Shown: positions 1 through 9,107 of the stretch, in pieces
How the letters are laid out: the number at the start of each line of letters is the position of its first letter
How positions within the stretch are numbered: the first letter of the stretch is position 1
NCBI RefSeq assembly: GCF_014696435.1
Contig: NZ_JACJQG010000050.1
Coordinates: 1-64,000, forward strand
DNA from: Calothrix anomala FACHB-343
Lineage (GTDB): Bacteria > Cyanobacteriota > Cyanobacteriia > Cyanobacteriales > Nostocaceae
Reading direction: 5' to 3'
Length of the DNA stretch: 64,000 nucleotides
Position numbers and translations under genes: made by a program
Notes under the pieces: model-generated
The model's input: only the letters and a program-made list of their open reading frames with translations
The model's database searches: none
Told to the model about the DNA's origin: nothing

Positions 1-160
1 CCCCATTGTTCAACTGCCCAAGTTTGGAGGTCTGTGAAATTTTCTAATTTCATACTCTGACTCTAATACACCCCATTTCCACTTTAAAAGATGTTGGTAA
101 TGACAAGGGCTTAGAGCCTGCAGGCATTAATGTAGTGCGTAGCTTCACAGAGGATTGATC
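1..160. other. Left-edge stretch without a recognised gene
   Basis: No complete gene is visible. A plus-strand frame open from about position 48 ends at a TGA at 156-158 and reads ...DVGNDKGLEPAGINVVRSF..., which could be the C-terminal scrap of a gene interrupted by the repeat that starts at 161. No start codon or recognisable domain is present, so I do not call it a gene. Confidence 0.3.
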
Positions 161-251
161 AGGACTTACACAAAATCATGAAAAAACGAACCACGAAGCA
201 CGCAAAGAAGACGAAGTAAAGACGGTTTCAGAGATTTATTGTGTAAGTCCT
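161..251. repeat. 91-bp MITE-like element with 13-bp perfect terminal inverted repeats
   Basis: The stretch begins AGGACTTACACAA and ends with the exact reverse complement TTGTGTAAGTCCT. The interior is a non-coding 65 bp, including text of the 'cacgaagcacgcaaagaag' kind common between genes of Nostocales. Size, perfect ends and lack of coding capacity suggest a miniature inverted-repeat element. Target-site duplication was not clear by eye. Confidence 0.7.
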
Positions 252-441
252 ATTGGTATCAAAAGTTTATTGATGAAGAAAATATCCTTATTGATTAGGT
301 TCCAAGACTTATTAACTAGGTTCAAGTTTAAACAATATTGCTCCTAGCAAATCTGTTATATTCTGTTTTCAAATTGGTAGTATCTGACGATGTGGAAAAA
401 AGTTGAGGAAGGTAGGCGATCGCTATGATGACAAAGTTCGA

Positions 442-846
442 CTAAGGTAACTTATAGCTAGCAACGCGAATAGTTAATTTACCTTGGTTGGGATTTTGGC
501 TAAAAATAAATGCGCCTTCTTCGGTTTCCCCACGCGATAAAAAGTCAATTTGTTGTTCTCCAGTTTCTTTAACTTCACCGTCAACTTCCAATTCCGCAAT
601 TATTTGCACCGACTCAGCCGTATCTCCGCCTGTATTGACGACTTCAAACGGAACATAAAATTTTCCATCACTTTCGCGGATTGTTTGTTTATTGCTAACA
701 GAAACAATAGGCGGTTGATTTTTATCTGTTAACCAGGTATATCCTACTAAACCAACTATTACTGCCAAGATAAATGAAGCTATGCTAAATGTCACCCATT
801 CAGCCATAGAACGTTCTTGCTGGTAATTTTCTTCTGTATTATTCAT
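442..846 (-). CDS. TIGR02588 family single-pass membrane protein
   Basis: A 134-aa protein of unknown function. Residues about 17-38 form one strongly hydrophobic helix. The remainder (about 45-134) looks like a beta-sandwich exposed outside the membrane, with text such as VPFEVVNTGGDTAESVQI resembling CARDB/DUF11-type folds. I recognise the family as TIGR02588. Its start codon overlaps the stop of the upstream gene (ATGA, 843-846), so the two are translationally coupled. In Nostocales this family is regularly next to a TIGR02587 membrane protein, as here, which suggests the two proteins form a membrane complex. No catalytic motif is visible. Confidence 0.8.
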   Translation of the reverse strand: MNNTEENYQQERSMAEWVTFSIASFILAVIVGLVGYTWLTDKNQPPIVSVSNKQTIRESDGKFYVPFEVVNTGGDTAESVQIIAELEVDGEVKETGEQQIDFLSRGETEEGAFIFSQNPNQGKLTIRVASYKLP

Positions 847-1709
847 ATTGCTAACCTACCTGCTGCACCACCAATAGTTGCAGGTAAACCTAGCATTAAT
901 GTATGATCTAACCACATTGTCCAAGGGTCGCTTAATGTTAGCTTTTGAAAGAACCATAGCATCATTGCAGCTGCTAAGAGCGAAACTAAATAGGACATAA
1001 TTGTTTCACCAGATGGGCGTTGAAAAATACCTTTTTGTTGCCTACGTTTTTGCTGATCGGCAAAGCCGGCTTGAAAGACTATGCCATAGGAAATTATTAA
1101 GGATGTGGCGATAATTGGTAATTGCCAAGGTGGTGAAACTGTGGCTGCTAGCATAGGAATTTCATCTGTAGGGGCAATATTAAATGCAATGACGGTAGCA
1201 CCAATTACTGTTGCACCTAAATCGGCAAGGGTAGCGGATAATTCACTTTTGGGTGTTTTATTTTCAGTTTCTCTACTATTACCACCTTCTGTATCTCCTA
1301 AAAATTGGTTGGCTAATGCTACACCAAGGGTAAAGGGTACGCTTTCAAAAATAATTTTCCCTAAGGTTTCTTTTAGATGTGTTGCAATGGTTAATTCTTG
1401 TAATAGAAATAATACAAAGCTAGAACATGCTAACCCGATCGCGATCGCTTCTACAGTATCTATGGCTGCTTCGTAAGGACGCTTTCTGCGTCGGCGTTTG
1501 CGGAAGCCTTCGCTTTTATTGAGTAAAAAGACACCAATAAACATCAATGCGATCGCTGTCATCATTAGTTGAGGTTTTGCTAGCGATCCAATCCACCATA
1601 CTTCCATTGTATACAGCAAGGGAATCCCAAATAAAAACCCGCCACAGGTACCGCGAATGATGTCATTAATCTCACTTCTCCAAACATTTTTCCGGCGTTT
1701 TGCGTTCAC
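843..1709 (-). CDS. TIGR02587 family integral membrane protein
   Basis: A 288-aa polytopic membrane protein with about seven or eight hydrophobic segments. A basic RKRRRRKR cluster follows the second or third segment, and a soluble loop with an EGGNSRETENKTPKSE stretch lies mid-protein. I recognise the family as the putative integral membrane protein family TIGR02587; its function is unknown. It is the first gene of a two-gene unit, and its stop overlaps the start of the TIGR02588 gene by 4 nt. The 5' flank (1710-1974) is AT-rich and shared with the divergent csbD-like gene. Confidence 0.8.
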   Translation of the reverse strand: MNAKRRKNVWRSEINDIIRGTCGGFLFGIPLLYTMEVWWIGSLAKPQLMMTAIALMFIGVFLLNKSEGFRKRRRRKRPYEAAIDTVEAIAIGLACSSFVLFLLQELTIATHLKETLGKIIFESVPFTLGVALANQFLGDTEGGNSRETENKTPKSELSATLADLGATVIGATVIAFNIAPTDEIPMLAATVSPPWQLPIIATSLIISYGIVFQAGFADQQKRRQQKGIFQRPSGETIMSYLVSLLAAAMMLWFFQKLTLSDPWTMWLDHTLMLGLPATIGGAAGRLAI

Positions 1710-1974
1710 TCCTATACTTTCCTTAGATGAAAAATCATTTTTTTTATTTCCAAAAAGCTTTTATGTGTAAAATTTGATTAATGTATTTGCTAGCTGAAAT
1801 CATCAAAATCTACTACATATACTATTCTTTAATATATAGTTTTTAACTTAGCATCTATCTTAAGTAAAGATAATAAGAAATTTATAAGCTATCTCATGAT
1901 AGATACATGATGTTAGTGGATGCTATAGATTATTTTTTGTCAATAAATACAGCTAAGGGCTGAACAGAGAAACT

Positions 1975-2157
1975 ATGAGTATTGAAAAAAGAGTAGAAGC
2001 TACTGCTAAAAATATTGAAGGTAAACTTCAAGAAATTGTTGGTGAAGTCACTGGTAATCCCGCAGATAAGGCTGAAGGCAAAGCCAAGCAAGCTGATGCC
2101 AAAGTGACTCACACCGCAGAAAATATCAAAGATGAAATCAAAAAAACTATAAATTAG
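1975..2157 (+). CDS. CsbD family stress-response protein
   Basis: A 60-aa hydrophilic, lysine/glutamate-rich protein without a signal peptide. It has the CsbD signature: repeated amphipathic text with KNIEGKLQEIVGEVTGNP followed by KAEGKAKQ. CsbD-like proteins are small, mostly helical or disordered proteins induced by general stress in many bacteria; their molecular role is unclear. The usual length is 55-70 aa, so it is complete. The antisense frame at 1930-2112 is a shadow. A hairpin at 2187-2205 lies just downstream. Confidence 0.9.
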   Translation: MSIEKRVEATAKNIEGKLQEIVGEVTGNPADKAEGKAKQADAKVTHTAENIKDEIKKTIN

Positions 2158-2186
2158 TTATTTCATCTATATATAGATATTTTTAG

Positions 2187-2205
2187 GGCACAACAATGTT
2201 GTGCC
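2187..2205. terminator. Hairpin between convergent genes
   Basis: GGCACAACA and TGTTGTGCC form a perfect 9-bp stem with a one-base loop. It lies between the convergent csbD-like and DUF4870 genes. There is no clear T-run, so it is only a candidate bidirectional terminator. Confidence 0.5.
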
Positions 2206-2237
2206 TCTATTGCATTTATTTAAAAGACACTGTAATT

Positions 2238-2705
2238 TTATCTGAGAAATCTCACTGTCCAAGGATAGCGATAATGTTCGCCGTTATAAGCTTTTACAGC
2301 AGCAAAAGTTACTAAAAATATTTGTAGTAATATCATGAATGATGTAATTGCAAACCAGAGAAATAATAAAATATCTAAAAGTGCTTTGATTTCTTGTCCT
2401 GTACTATTAGTTGTTATTGATATACCACAAATAGTGAGCAGCATCAGCAATGACAAGAGAATTATAATCAAAATATAAACTGTGAGAGAAATTTGGAAAT
2501 TTAAGGATTCTTTACCCTGAAAATCTACCCAAGGAGATTTAGATTTATTTAAGCGCCAGATTATGAGGGGAAAGAAAATATTTAACGGGAGATATAAGGG
2601 AATACCGAGAAATACCAAAAAAAATAATAACATCCATGCGCATAAAGCCGAGAGATGGCAACACATCGCCCAGATACGCATTTGTTGTTTTGGTTTTTCT
2701 CTCAT
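2238..2705 (-). CDS. DUF4870 domain membrane protein
   Basis: A 155-aa protein with a short polar N-terminus (MREKPKQQMRIWAMCCHLSALC), then about three to four transmembrane helices. The family marks are the histidine in the first helix (CHLSALCAW), the PLIIWRLNKSKSPWVDFQGKE loop with its FQGKESLNFQ motif, and the C-terminal YRYPWTVRFL. DUF4870 (Tic20-like fold) proteins are small bacterial membrane proteins of unknown function. The length matches the family. It is monocistronic, convergent with the csbD-like gene. Confidence 0.85.
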   Translation of the reverse strand: MREKPKQQMRIWAMCCHLSALCAWMLLFFLVFLGIPLYLPLNIFFPLIIWRLNKSKSPWVDFQGKESLNFQISLTVYILIIILLSLLMLLTICGISITTNSTGQEIKALLDILLFLWFAITSFMILLQIFLVTFAAVKAYNGEHYRYPWTVRFLR

Positions 2706-2778
2706 GGATTTTTAATTTGCAGTGAATTGAAGAAATAATCCTCCATCTTAGTATCTATAAAAAAAGCCCAGCCAAAAT

Positions 2779-3942
2779 TTAAAATTTGAGTATTTCGCGG
2801 TCATAATTATCTGGCAGTGGTTCTATTTCCCAGACTATACCTTCACCTGGTTCTAGGGCAACTTCTACAAAAAGTTGTTCTACGGCAGTTGCGGCGATAT
2901 CTTCATTATTAGGGAATGGTTGTAAATCTTCGGTGAGTAGTCGCAATTTAAAGCCACCAGGGATAGCTGCGCCTACTGTGGCGTTACGCAATTGAAAGCG
3001 CCAAATGGGTTCATCTGGTTCGCCTTGGAGGATAACTAGGAGTTCGTAGGTTTGCCCGGCGATCGCTAATTGGCGAGACAGGATAGAATCGGGTTGCGTT
3101 TCTTCTACACCTCTACTACCCACAAAACTCAATTGCAGATTTAACCTTTCCCACCCGATATTTTCAGCCACTTGAGAAACGCCGCTTTGCAACCATTCTA
3201 CTATAGACCATTGTTCGGGAATTCCCAAACGCTGCTGATATAAGCTTTTTCGCCAACCACCATGTTCAATTAACCCACCCCAAAGTTGAAAAGGTATCTC
3301 TAAACGCGGTGTCACGATTTCGGACTTTCCCAGGCGGGCAATGAGGTTTTGAGCTTGTGGGTGTGGTAGGCTGGGCAAGGTTGCGATTACACCGCGCGTA
3401 GCTATTTGCGGGCAAAGTTCTTGGGTAACAGCTAATACGCTAATGTCATTAATCAATTCAGTAGTATCTAGAGAATAAGTGCGATCGCTTGGATCGTAAT
3501 TGCCTTGTTCTTTAAGTTGTGCGTGAGTACAATAGCCCCAAACTCTGACATAACCTTCATCTGCTTCCACTTGCACTGCCAAATAATAATCACCAGCCCA
3601 GCTAAGTAAATCTACCCATTCTTGGGGTACGCGGATTTCACTTAAATCTATGGTTTCACTGGGAACCAAAATAAAGCGTTTGTCGTCTACCAAGAGTGCG
3701 GTTCCATTTACCAGTTCCCAAAAACTAGGTAAAGCAGTGGTAGTTGGCCAGACCTTTGCCTGTGGTGCGAAATCTTCTTGCAACCAAGGTAAGACTGCGC
3801 CCAGGCAAAGTTCATTAATATAGCCTTGATAGCGAGAAAGGGGGTTAGAGAAAGATGGACTCTGAATATCCGCCCGATTTTGCACGTTAACGGGAATTTC
3901 TAATAATAAATCTGTGGGATTGGCAAAAGTCATTGCATTCAT
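2779..3942 (-). CDS. DUF1822 family protein
   Basis: A 387-aa soluble protein specific to cyanobacteria. Family traits visible are the early pattern VLPWLQEDF, the DDKRFILVPSETID segment, the WAGDYYLAVQVEADEGYVRVWGY segment and the C-terminal VELEPGEGIVWEIEP-like ending. The start at 3942 is fixed by a strong ribosome binding site (GGAGGAACCGCC just before ATG). DUF1822 genes commonly lie downstream of a sigma-70 gene in Nostocales, and that is the case here (4170-5342), although repeats now separate them. Function unknown; a link to sigma-factor signalling is only a context inference. Confidence 0.85.
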   Translation of the reverse strand: MNAMTFANPTDLLLEIPVNVQNRADIQSPSFSNPLSRYQGYINELCLGAVLPWLQEDFAPQAKVWPTTTALPSFWELVNGTALLVDDKRFILVPSETIDLSEIRVPQEWVDLLSWAGDYYLAVQVEADEGYVRVWGYCTHAQLKEQGNYDPSDRTYSLDTTELINDISVLAVTQELCPQIATRGVIATLPSLPHPQAQNLIARLGKSEIVTPRLEIPFQLWGGLIEHGGWRKSLYQQRLGIPEQWSIVEWLQSGVSQVAENIGWERLNLQLSFVGSRGVEETQPDSILSRQLAIAGQTYELLVILQGEPDEPIWRFQLRNATVGAAIPGGFKLRLLTEDLQPFPNNEDIAATAVEQLFVEVALEPGEGIVWEIEPLPDNYDREILKF

Positions 3943-4169
3943 GGCGGTTCCTCCGGGAAATTGTTAATTGTAAGTTGTTATAGACGCGATTCATCGCGTC
4001 TGTACAATTGTCAGAGACGCGATAACCTTTGTCTGTAGAGTTGTCAGTGGTTAGAGGGAACAGCCAGCAGTCAACAGTCTGTAGGGGCGGGTTAACCGAG
4101 ATTCTCGTTAACAATCGAAGATATTTGTAAACCCGCCCGTACAACGAACGGTCAACAGTCAACAGTCTC
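3943..4169. repeat. Cluster of palindromic repeats between sigma factor and DUF1822 genes
   Basis: It contains GACGCGAT/ATCGCGTC (3983-3990 with 3993-4000), a degenerate second copy ending in CTGTAGAGTTGTCAG, and an inverted pair GGGCGGGTT (4085-4093) / AACCCGCCC (4130-4138). Heptamer repeats of the GTCAACA kind also occur (about 4070-4165). All occur elsewhere in the window. The minus-strand frame 3887-4180 is built from these repeats and is not a gene. Confidence 0.7.
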
Positions 4170-5342
4170 CTATGCCCCATGCCCTAAATAATTTTGTAAC
4201 CATTCTTCCATTACTGTACTCATACTTTTGAGTAGGTCGGGCGTGAGGGAAATATGCAGGGTGTCTCGACTCCAAGTAGCTAAAGACTTGAGTAAATTTT
4301 CCCTGGCTTTTGTCAATCGCCGTGATACAGTATACTGCTTGATTTCTAAGTGTTTGGCGATTTTATCCTGGTTGAGTCCTTGAGTGTAGTAGAGTTGAAG
4401 AATCTGTTGCGCCTCTGGTTCTAATTGAGCGATCGCATTCCTTAAAATCTGGTTAATTTCAGTTTGTTGGGCAGTTCTAGTTGTTTGTTCTTCTTGGGAA
4501 ATAAATTCTTCAATTAAGGATGGTTGTTGATTTCCGGGCAAATTGTCGAGTAATTCCCAAGAATCGTCACTACCTTGAGTGATATTGAGAGATTCGGCAC
4601 TGGGATAAAGATATTTGCGGGTGGTTTTAGCTGCATGAAGTAACCACTTTTCTAAAGTAGGAATATTTTGCTGTTGGCTACTTTGGCTATTGTAAGCTTT
4701 GGCGATCGCATCCCAAAGGCGATCGTCTGGTCGAGAAAGTTGGCGGGAGGTTCCAGTGACGGTGGGAACATACAAGGTTTTAAAACAGTTCCACGCTAGG
4801 ATGTAGCTATGAACATCATCTTTAGTTAAACCCGCAGTTTGCAACGCTTCCTGTAAACGCTTTTGGGAAATTTTGCGTAACAAAGCCCAATCTGTACAGA
4901 TATCGACTTCATGACGTTGGCGTAAAGTTTCGCGAATCGCGCTAGCAAAAATTGGGCTGGCGTAGTTTTTGAGAGTATAGCCGTGATTGGGGTTAAAACC
5001 TTTGAGGACGCGATCGATTTGAGCGATCGCTATTTGAAAACAATCTGATAATTGATACTGGGTACTAGCAAAACTGTTGACGGTTTTTTGCGATACCCAA
5101 TAGCAAGACTCTTGCAAATAAGCTGCTAGATGTTGCTTTGCCAAAGATTGAGTTTCTGGAAGTTGCCAAGACTTATACCAGTAAAGCGCCCAAAAGTACT
5201 CCGAAGTTTCTTGCGGTGTGCGTTTGAGACAAGTTTGCATACTACTACGCAATTTTGATTCTGTCGCCCAATGACTAAAGCGATCGGCAACAAATTGCAC
5301 AAAAGTTGAAAAATTTTCAATGATGCTTTGCCGAGGGTGCAT
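4170..5342 (-). CDS. Sigma-70 family RNA polymerase sigma factor
   Basis: A 390-aa protein. The C-terminal quarter (about residues 300-365) is a clear sigma region 4 helix-turn-helix: QILQLYYTQGLNQDKIAKHL followed by the recognition helix YTVSRRLTKARENLL. The N-terminal and central part is poorly conserved and helical, compatible with a divergent region 2 and a long linker, as in the large ECF-like sigma factors of filamentous cyanobacteria. There is no obvious Shine-Dalgarno before the chosen ATG. Downstream lies a DUF1822 gene, the usual partner. No anti-sigma gene is adjacent. Confidence 0.82.
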   Translation of the reverse strand: MHPRQSIIENFSTFVQFVADRFSHWATESKLRSSMQTCLKRTPQETSEYFWALYWYKSWQLPETQSLAKQHLAAYLQESCYWVSQKTVNSFASTQYQLSDCFQIAIAQIDRVLKGFNPNHGYTLKNYASPIFASAIRETLRQRHEVDICTDWALLRKISQKRLQEALQTAGLTKDDVHSYILAWNCFKTLYVPTVTGTSRQLSRPDDRLWDAIAKAYNSQSSQQQNIPTLEKWLLHAAKTTRKYLYPSAESLNITQGSDDSWELLDNLPGNQQPSLIEEFISQEEQTTRTAQQTEINQILRNAIAQLEPEAQQILQLYYTQGLNQDKIAKHLEIKQYTVSRRLTKARENLLKSLATWSRDTLHISLTPDLLKSMSTVMEEWLQNYLGHGA

Positions 5343-5424
5343 AAAAAACGTAAAGCCTACCTAGAGAAGTAGTGAAGGCATTAATAAAGTGCCTCCACAA
5401 ACTTTACTACACCGGATGAGAATC

Positions 5425-6216
5425 ATGTTGCGACTTTCAATGAAATCTTTAGCACTTGCTAGCATGGTAGCCCTAACTACAGTAACTAGTGCGGTAGCGC
5501 AAATTCCTGTAATTAAAAATATACATTTGACTCAAGTACCCAGCTTTAATTGCGGCCCCCATCTGCGAACTTACATTGTTAAGCCTTTAGATAACCGTCA
5601 AGGTCAAGGTATCCGTTGCGTCAAACTCAGTGAAGGTAGACCAGGAACGAAAATCCCCAGACTAGCGTGGTACGGCGAAGGTAATTGGGGTGGCGCTACT
5701 TACCGTCACGTAGGACAGGCAATTTACCGAGGTGCTAATATTGTCGGCTTTGCATCGGATATTCACGGAAATGGCGAAGATATTAATAATAACTTTCCTG
5801 GAAATCTCAACGTACAATTCATCGGTTCTTCAACTATTCGTGTCACTGGTGCATGGAATGAAGAATGGCAATTAGTCTCAGCTACTAACTATCAACCTTT
5901 ACCCAGACCAAAAACTTGTGGTGGCTATTTTGATGAATACAAAGTTTCCGATTTAAATGGAACTCGTAACGGTGAAGGATTGCGTTGTGTTCTCCGTGTC
6001 GGACTCAAGAATACTACTTGGTTTGGTAACGGAAATTGGGGCGGTTCTACTTATTCACACATCGGTACTCGTTCATTTAATGGTTACGGTGCTGGCGATA
6101 TTTGCGGTAATGGTTTCGGCCCTATTTGTAACACCTTTGGTTGGGGTTCATTGCAGTTAACTCCTGTAGGTGGCGGTTTTAAAGTCACAGGTGCTTGGAG
6201 TGAAAAATGGCAGTAA
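5425..6216 (+). CDS. Secreted protein with two tandem copies of a WG-N-WGG domain
   Basis: A 263-aa protein from the start chosen here, with a typical signal peptide (MLRLSMKSLALASMVALTTV, cleavage after AVA). A GTG at 5389 or ATG at 5416 are alternative starts. The mature part is an internal duplication of about 105 residues. Each half begins with a Cys-Gly, contains G-x-G-[IL]-RCV, then W-[YF]-G-x-GNWGG-[AS]-TY-x-H-[IV]-G, a G-rich loop with D-I-x-GNG, and ends VTGAW-x-E-[KE]-WQ. Two conserved Cys per half suggest a disulphide. No family recognised; the layout suggests a small extracellular beta-domain, perhaps carbohydrate-binding. A second secreted gene follows 94 bp downstream. Confidence 0.8.
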   Translation: MLRLSMKSLALASMVALTTVTSAVAQIPVIKNIHLTQVPSFNCGPHLRTYIVKPLDNRQGQGIRCVKLSEGRPGTKIPRLAWYGEGNWGGATYRHVGQAIYRGANIVGFASDIHGNGEDINNNFPGNLNVQFIGSSTIRVTGAWNEEWQLVSATNYQPLPRPKTCGGYFDEYKVSDLNGTRNGEGLRCVLRVGLKNTTWFGNGNWGGSTYSHIGTRSFNGYGAGDICGNGFGPICNTFGWGSLQLTPVGGGFKVTGAWSEKWQ

Positions 6217-6310
6217 TAAATTAGTATGTTTCTATTACTAATTTTAGCCAATATCTATTTCATATTTCTAGACAAATCCCAAAATTAATTACTAATAATG
6301 GAGTCATAAA

Positions 6311-6787
6311 ATGTTGAAACGTTATTTGATGATTGCTGCTTCTAGTGTAAGTTTAGCTGCTTCTCTTATCAGTCCTACATTAGCAGCACCTGCTGATTTT
6401 ATTGGTACTTGGGTGAATAAAGATAGCAATACTCGTGGTGTGACTCGCTTAGTTGTTACCTCAGCAGGTAGCAATAAATTAAATATTCAAGTGTTTGGTA
6501 AATGTCATCCCACAGATTGTGATTGGGGAACAACATCAGTTGTCACCTATGGTTTGAATGTGCAAGATACTAACCATACCTATGCAACAGCTAACTACAA
6601 TCAAGGTTTTTCCAATACATTATTAACTTTAGATTATGCTGGCTCTCAAATTATGTTGCAAAGCTTCACTCAATTTTTAGATAATAGCGGTCGGCAAAAT
6701 TATTATGCCCGCGACTATTTTCAAAAATCTCTCAAGGTGAGAGTTCCTCTAGATGTACAAATATCTCCAATCAAACCTAGCAGATGA
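6311..6787 (+). CDS. Small secreted protein, lipocalin-like text
   Basis: A 158-aa protein with a signal peptide (MLKRYLMIAASSVSLAASLI, cleavage near LAA-PAD). The mature part starts DFIGTWVNKDSNTRGVTRL and continues with alternating beta-strands and a Cys pair in GKCHPTDCDWG. 'IGTW...D...TRL' is the typical opening of small calycin/lipocalin-like barrels, but I cannot name a family. It follows the duplicated secreted protein in the same orientation, so they may be co-expressed, and ends just before a good terminator. Confidence 0.75.
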   Translation: MLKRYLMIAASSVSLAASLISPTLAAPADFIGTWVNKDSNTRGVTRLVVTSAGSNKLNIQVFGKCHPTDCDWGTTSVVTYGLNVQDTNHTYATANYNQGFSNTLLTLDYAGSQIMLQSFTQFLDNSGRQNYYARDYFQKSLKVRVPLDVQISPIKPSR

Positions 6788-6823
6788 TTTAGATTAAGAA
6801 ATTGACAAATAGATAGTTATTTG

Positions 6824-6866
6824 CCACAGATATCCGCATTCTTTGCTGTTTATCTGTGGTTTTTTT
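6824..6866 (+). terminator. Rho-independent terminator
   Basis: CCACAGATA (6824-6832) pairs with TATCTGTGG (6851-6859) and is followed directly by seven T (6860-6866). It lies 34 bp after the stop of the secreted protein gene on the same strand. Confidence 0.8.
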
Positions 6867-7509
6867 AATACTTAATTAAATCGATGTAATGAAAATACTG
6901 GTAAGCATTTCTAGTCTATTTATGTTGAATTATTTAATTATCTTCTGGAAAAGCAGTAGGGACGATTGATAATTGCTTTATTTAGTGAATTACATTGATG
7001 TTTTCAACAGCCTCAAGCTAATATTTTTTGGTTGGTTTTAAGTTTTCTCTAGAGTAAATTTCTTCACTTAATTCTATCGACTCAACCTAAATCTATCTGT
7101 TGATAGATGTTCTAAGTAATTATTCTGATAAAGCAGTCCTACTTCATCAAAACTTTAAAAAAATCAAACACAATAATCTTGATATTTTCTTATACATGTG
7201 CAACTATACATAGTGATTAATTAACCTTAAATTAATTTTTAGATAAGCTTAAATTAAACTGACGCTTTATGGGAGTCCATTTTAAGATAGGTGCATAAGC
7301 CAGCATTTAGGGTTGCAAAAATCAAATAATATTTGCACTCAAAAACTAATTTTTGGGTTAATTATTCATGCTTGATGAAGCAGCGAATATTAACATTTGA
7401 TCGAAAAAGTCTTAATCAATTTTTTCATAATTAAATTTCTGAGAGTAGGAATTATATTGATGTGTTGATATCTAGAAATACGAGTGTAAAATAAGGATTG
7501 GTAAGATTT
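6867..7509. other. AT-rich gap without a gene
   Basis: About 640 bp, very AT-rich, with no credible reading frame and no repeat family that I recognise from the rest of the window. It probably contains the promoter of the membrane protein at 7510, but no convincing -35/-10 pair can be singled out. Confidence 0.5.
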
Positions 7510-8196
7510 ATGAAAGATTTAATTGATAAAAATTTAATCCATCCTAGTCAAACAAAGCCTAGTTATCAAATAAAAATTGTATTTTTCACATTTTTAGCAA
7601 CAATCACACCAGTCACTTTAATTTTTCTCCTCTTGAATATAGGGCAGAAAACTGGGCTAGGTTATTTAACAAGAGATACAGCAGCACTTACTAATACACC
7701 TTTTTACATCGGATTGTTCTCCAATATTGGTATATTGCTATGGTGTTCTTGTGCAACAATTTGTCTGTTTAGTTATGCAATTCTCAAACAAAATAATCGT
7801 TCTCGGGAATTAGCTGGGTTTTTATTATTTTCTGGACTGTTAACATCTTTCTTAACGCTTGACGATTTATTGATGCTGCACGAGGAAGTTTTTCCTCTAT
7901 ATTTAAAGTTTCCAGAAAAGTTATTTTATGTTCTATATTTAATGACAATATTATTTGGTTTTGGTAAAAACTTTAAAGCAATCAAGAAAACGGAGTTTAT
8001 CATTCTATCTGCATCTGTAGGTTTTTTTATTTTATCAATATTGTCTGATAAAATTCATAATCACCATATTGTTGCTGTAATGGAAGATGTATTCAAAATA
8101 ATTGGTATTAGTACTTGGTTGACTTATTTAACAAGGTTATGTTTTCGAGAAATCAACAGTCTATTGCGGTTGTCTAAGATAAATAAAGATTTTTAA
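7510..8196 (+). CDS. Six-helix membrane protein, unknown function
   Basis: A 228-aa protein with six hydrophobic helices (about residues 22-45, 64-92, 100-120, 131-147, 153-172 and 184-205). Polar residues that may matter sit at membrane edges: D118, D119 and H124-E125-E126 after helix 3, a DKIHNHH stretch after helix 5, and a following ED. The spacing of acidic and histidine residues at membrane boundaries resembles metal-dependent intramembrane hydrolases, but I cannot assign a family. The frame extends to a TTG at 7498, but AAGGA at 7493-7497 fits the ATG at 7510 better. No operon partner. Confidence 0.75.
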   Translation: MKDLIDKNLIHPSQTKPSYQIKIVFFTFLATITPVTLIFLLLNIGQKTGLGYLTRDTAALTNTPFYIGLFSNIGILLWCSCATICLFSYAILKQNNRSRELAGFLLFSGLLTSFLTLDDLLMLHEEVFPLYLKFPEKLFYVLYLMTILFGFGKNFKAIKKTEFIILSASVGFFILSILSDKIHNHHIVAVMEDVFKIIGISTWLTYLTRLCFREINSLLRLSKINKDF

Positions 8197-8354
8197 GCTG
8201 ATTTAAATTAGTAAAAAAACCATTGTAACTCAACCTGCTACAACAGAACTTTTTATACTCTATGCATTGGCAGGTGAGAATTATGCAGGTATGGGTAATC
8301 AGTCAAGTATCAGAGGTTGTTTGAAAAGTGATTGGCTGTATCTTCATACTAATC

Positions 8355-8431
8355 GATCCCCCCTAACCCCCCTTAAAAAAGGGGGAAAAGAATCAAAGTC
8401 TCCCTTAATAAGGAGGATTTGGAGGGATCTA
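8355..8431. repeat. CCCCCCTTAAAAAAGGGGG-type dispersed palindrome
   Basis: CCCCCCTT followed by AAAAAA and GGGGG forms a hairpin core, with a second arm CTCCCTTAATAAGGAGG. This repeat type is very common in Nostocales. The plus-strand frame 8267-8455 that runs through it (reading SPLTPLKKGGK) is repeat-derived and not a gene. Confidence 0.75.
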
Positions 8432-8476
8432 AAAGATTTTTCTACCAATGACTAACAGGCGATCGCAATTTTCATG

Positions 8477-8743
8477 TTATACAGTCAATGCATAAGGTAC
8501 AGCTACCTTTTGATGTTTATGCAGATAGTTGATGAATAATTGCTTCAGGCGCGGACTGACACCAGCATGTTTAAAGAAGCCAAAGCCGAGATTCTTGGCT
8601 TTATTTAAGGTTTGTTCTGGTGTTAATCCTTCGTTAATCGCTACACTCAACAATGCAATTGCTGTGGAACGCATCGCAGCTGCGCAACTGCTGGTAAGTC
8701 GGTTTTGCAAAGCTATGCAAACAAGCACAACCAAATTTCGCAA
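8477..8743 (-). pseudogene. C-terminal remnant of a DUF442-type phosphatase-like protein
   Basis: The frame reads 88 aa. From residue 20 it looks like the second half of a small protein-tyrosine-phosphatase-like (DUF442/beta-lactamase-hydrolase-associated) protein: SSCAAAMRSTAIALLSVA has the C-x4-R loop, followed by the usual 'EGLTPEQTLNKAKNLGF' helix and a SPRLKQLFINYL tail. Residues before the Cys do not continue the family. In another frame just upstream one reads FAKPT, as expected ahead of the loop, suggesting a frameshift and loss of the N-terminal half. It may still be translated. The family call is from memory and moderate at best. Confidence 0.4.
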
Positions 8744-9107
8744 ACATCAAACACTCTCAATGGATGGTTTTGATATTTGCTTTCTTTGATGATTGCGATC
8801 GCGACAACCAACTACGGTTAATCGCTCGACTTTTAGTATTTAATTTATTATACAGTTTTCCGATAGATTTAAGAATGTTTAAAAATTTTTCTTTTGAGAA
8901 ATGCTTTTTCCTGTTGCATCAGTATAATCACTGTCAAGCATCTGTTACAGTTACTAAAACTGTAACAGCCATAAAATCCCCGGTAGCTGAAGATTATTCT
9001 AGGTAATGAGAAACTTCAAATGTCAGCAACCCTGTCTCAATTAACAGGTCTACCACACATCCTCTGAGGTTTTGAGCCGATACAAGAATTAGTGTGAGAA
9101 TTCAGCC

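Noticed and set aside
3887-4180. 97-codon minus-strand frame
   Set aside because: Consists of known palindromic and heptamer repeats and overlaps the well-supported start of the DUF1822 gene.
8267-8455. 62-codon plus-strand frame
   Set aside because: Runs through the CCCCCCTTAAAAAAGGGGG repeat; the translated text is the usual repeat product.
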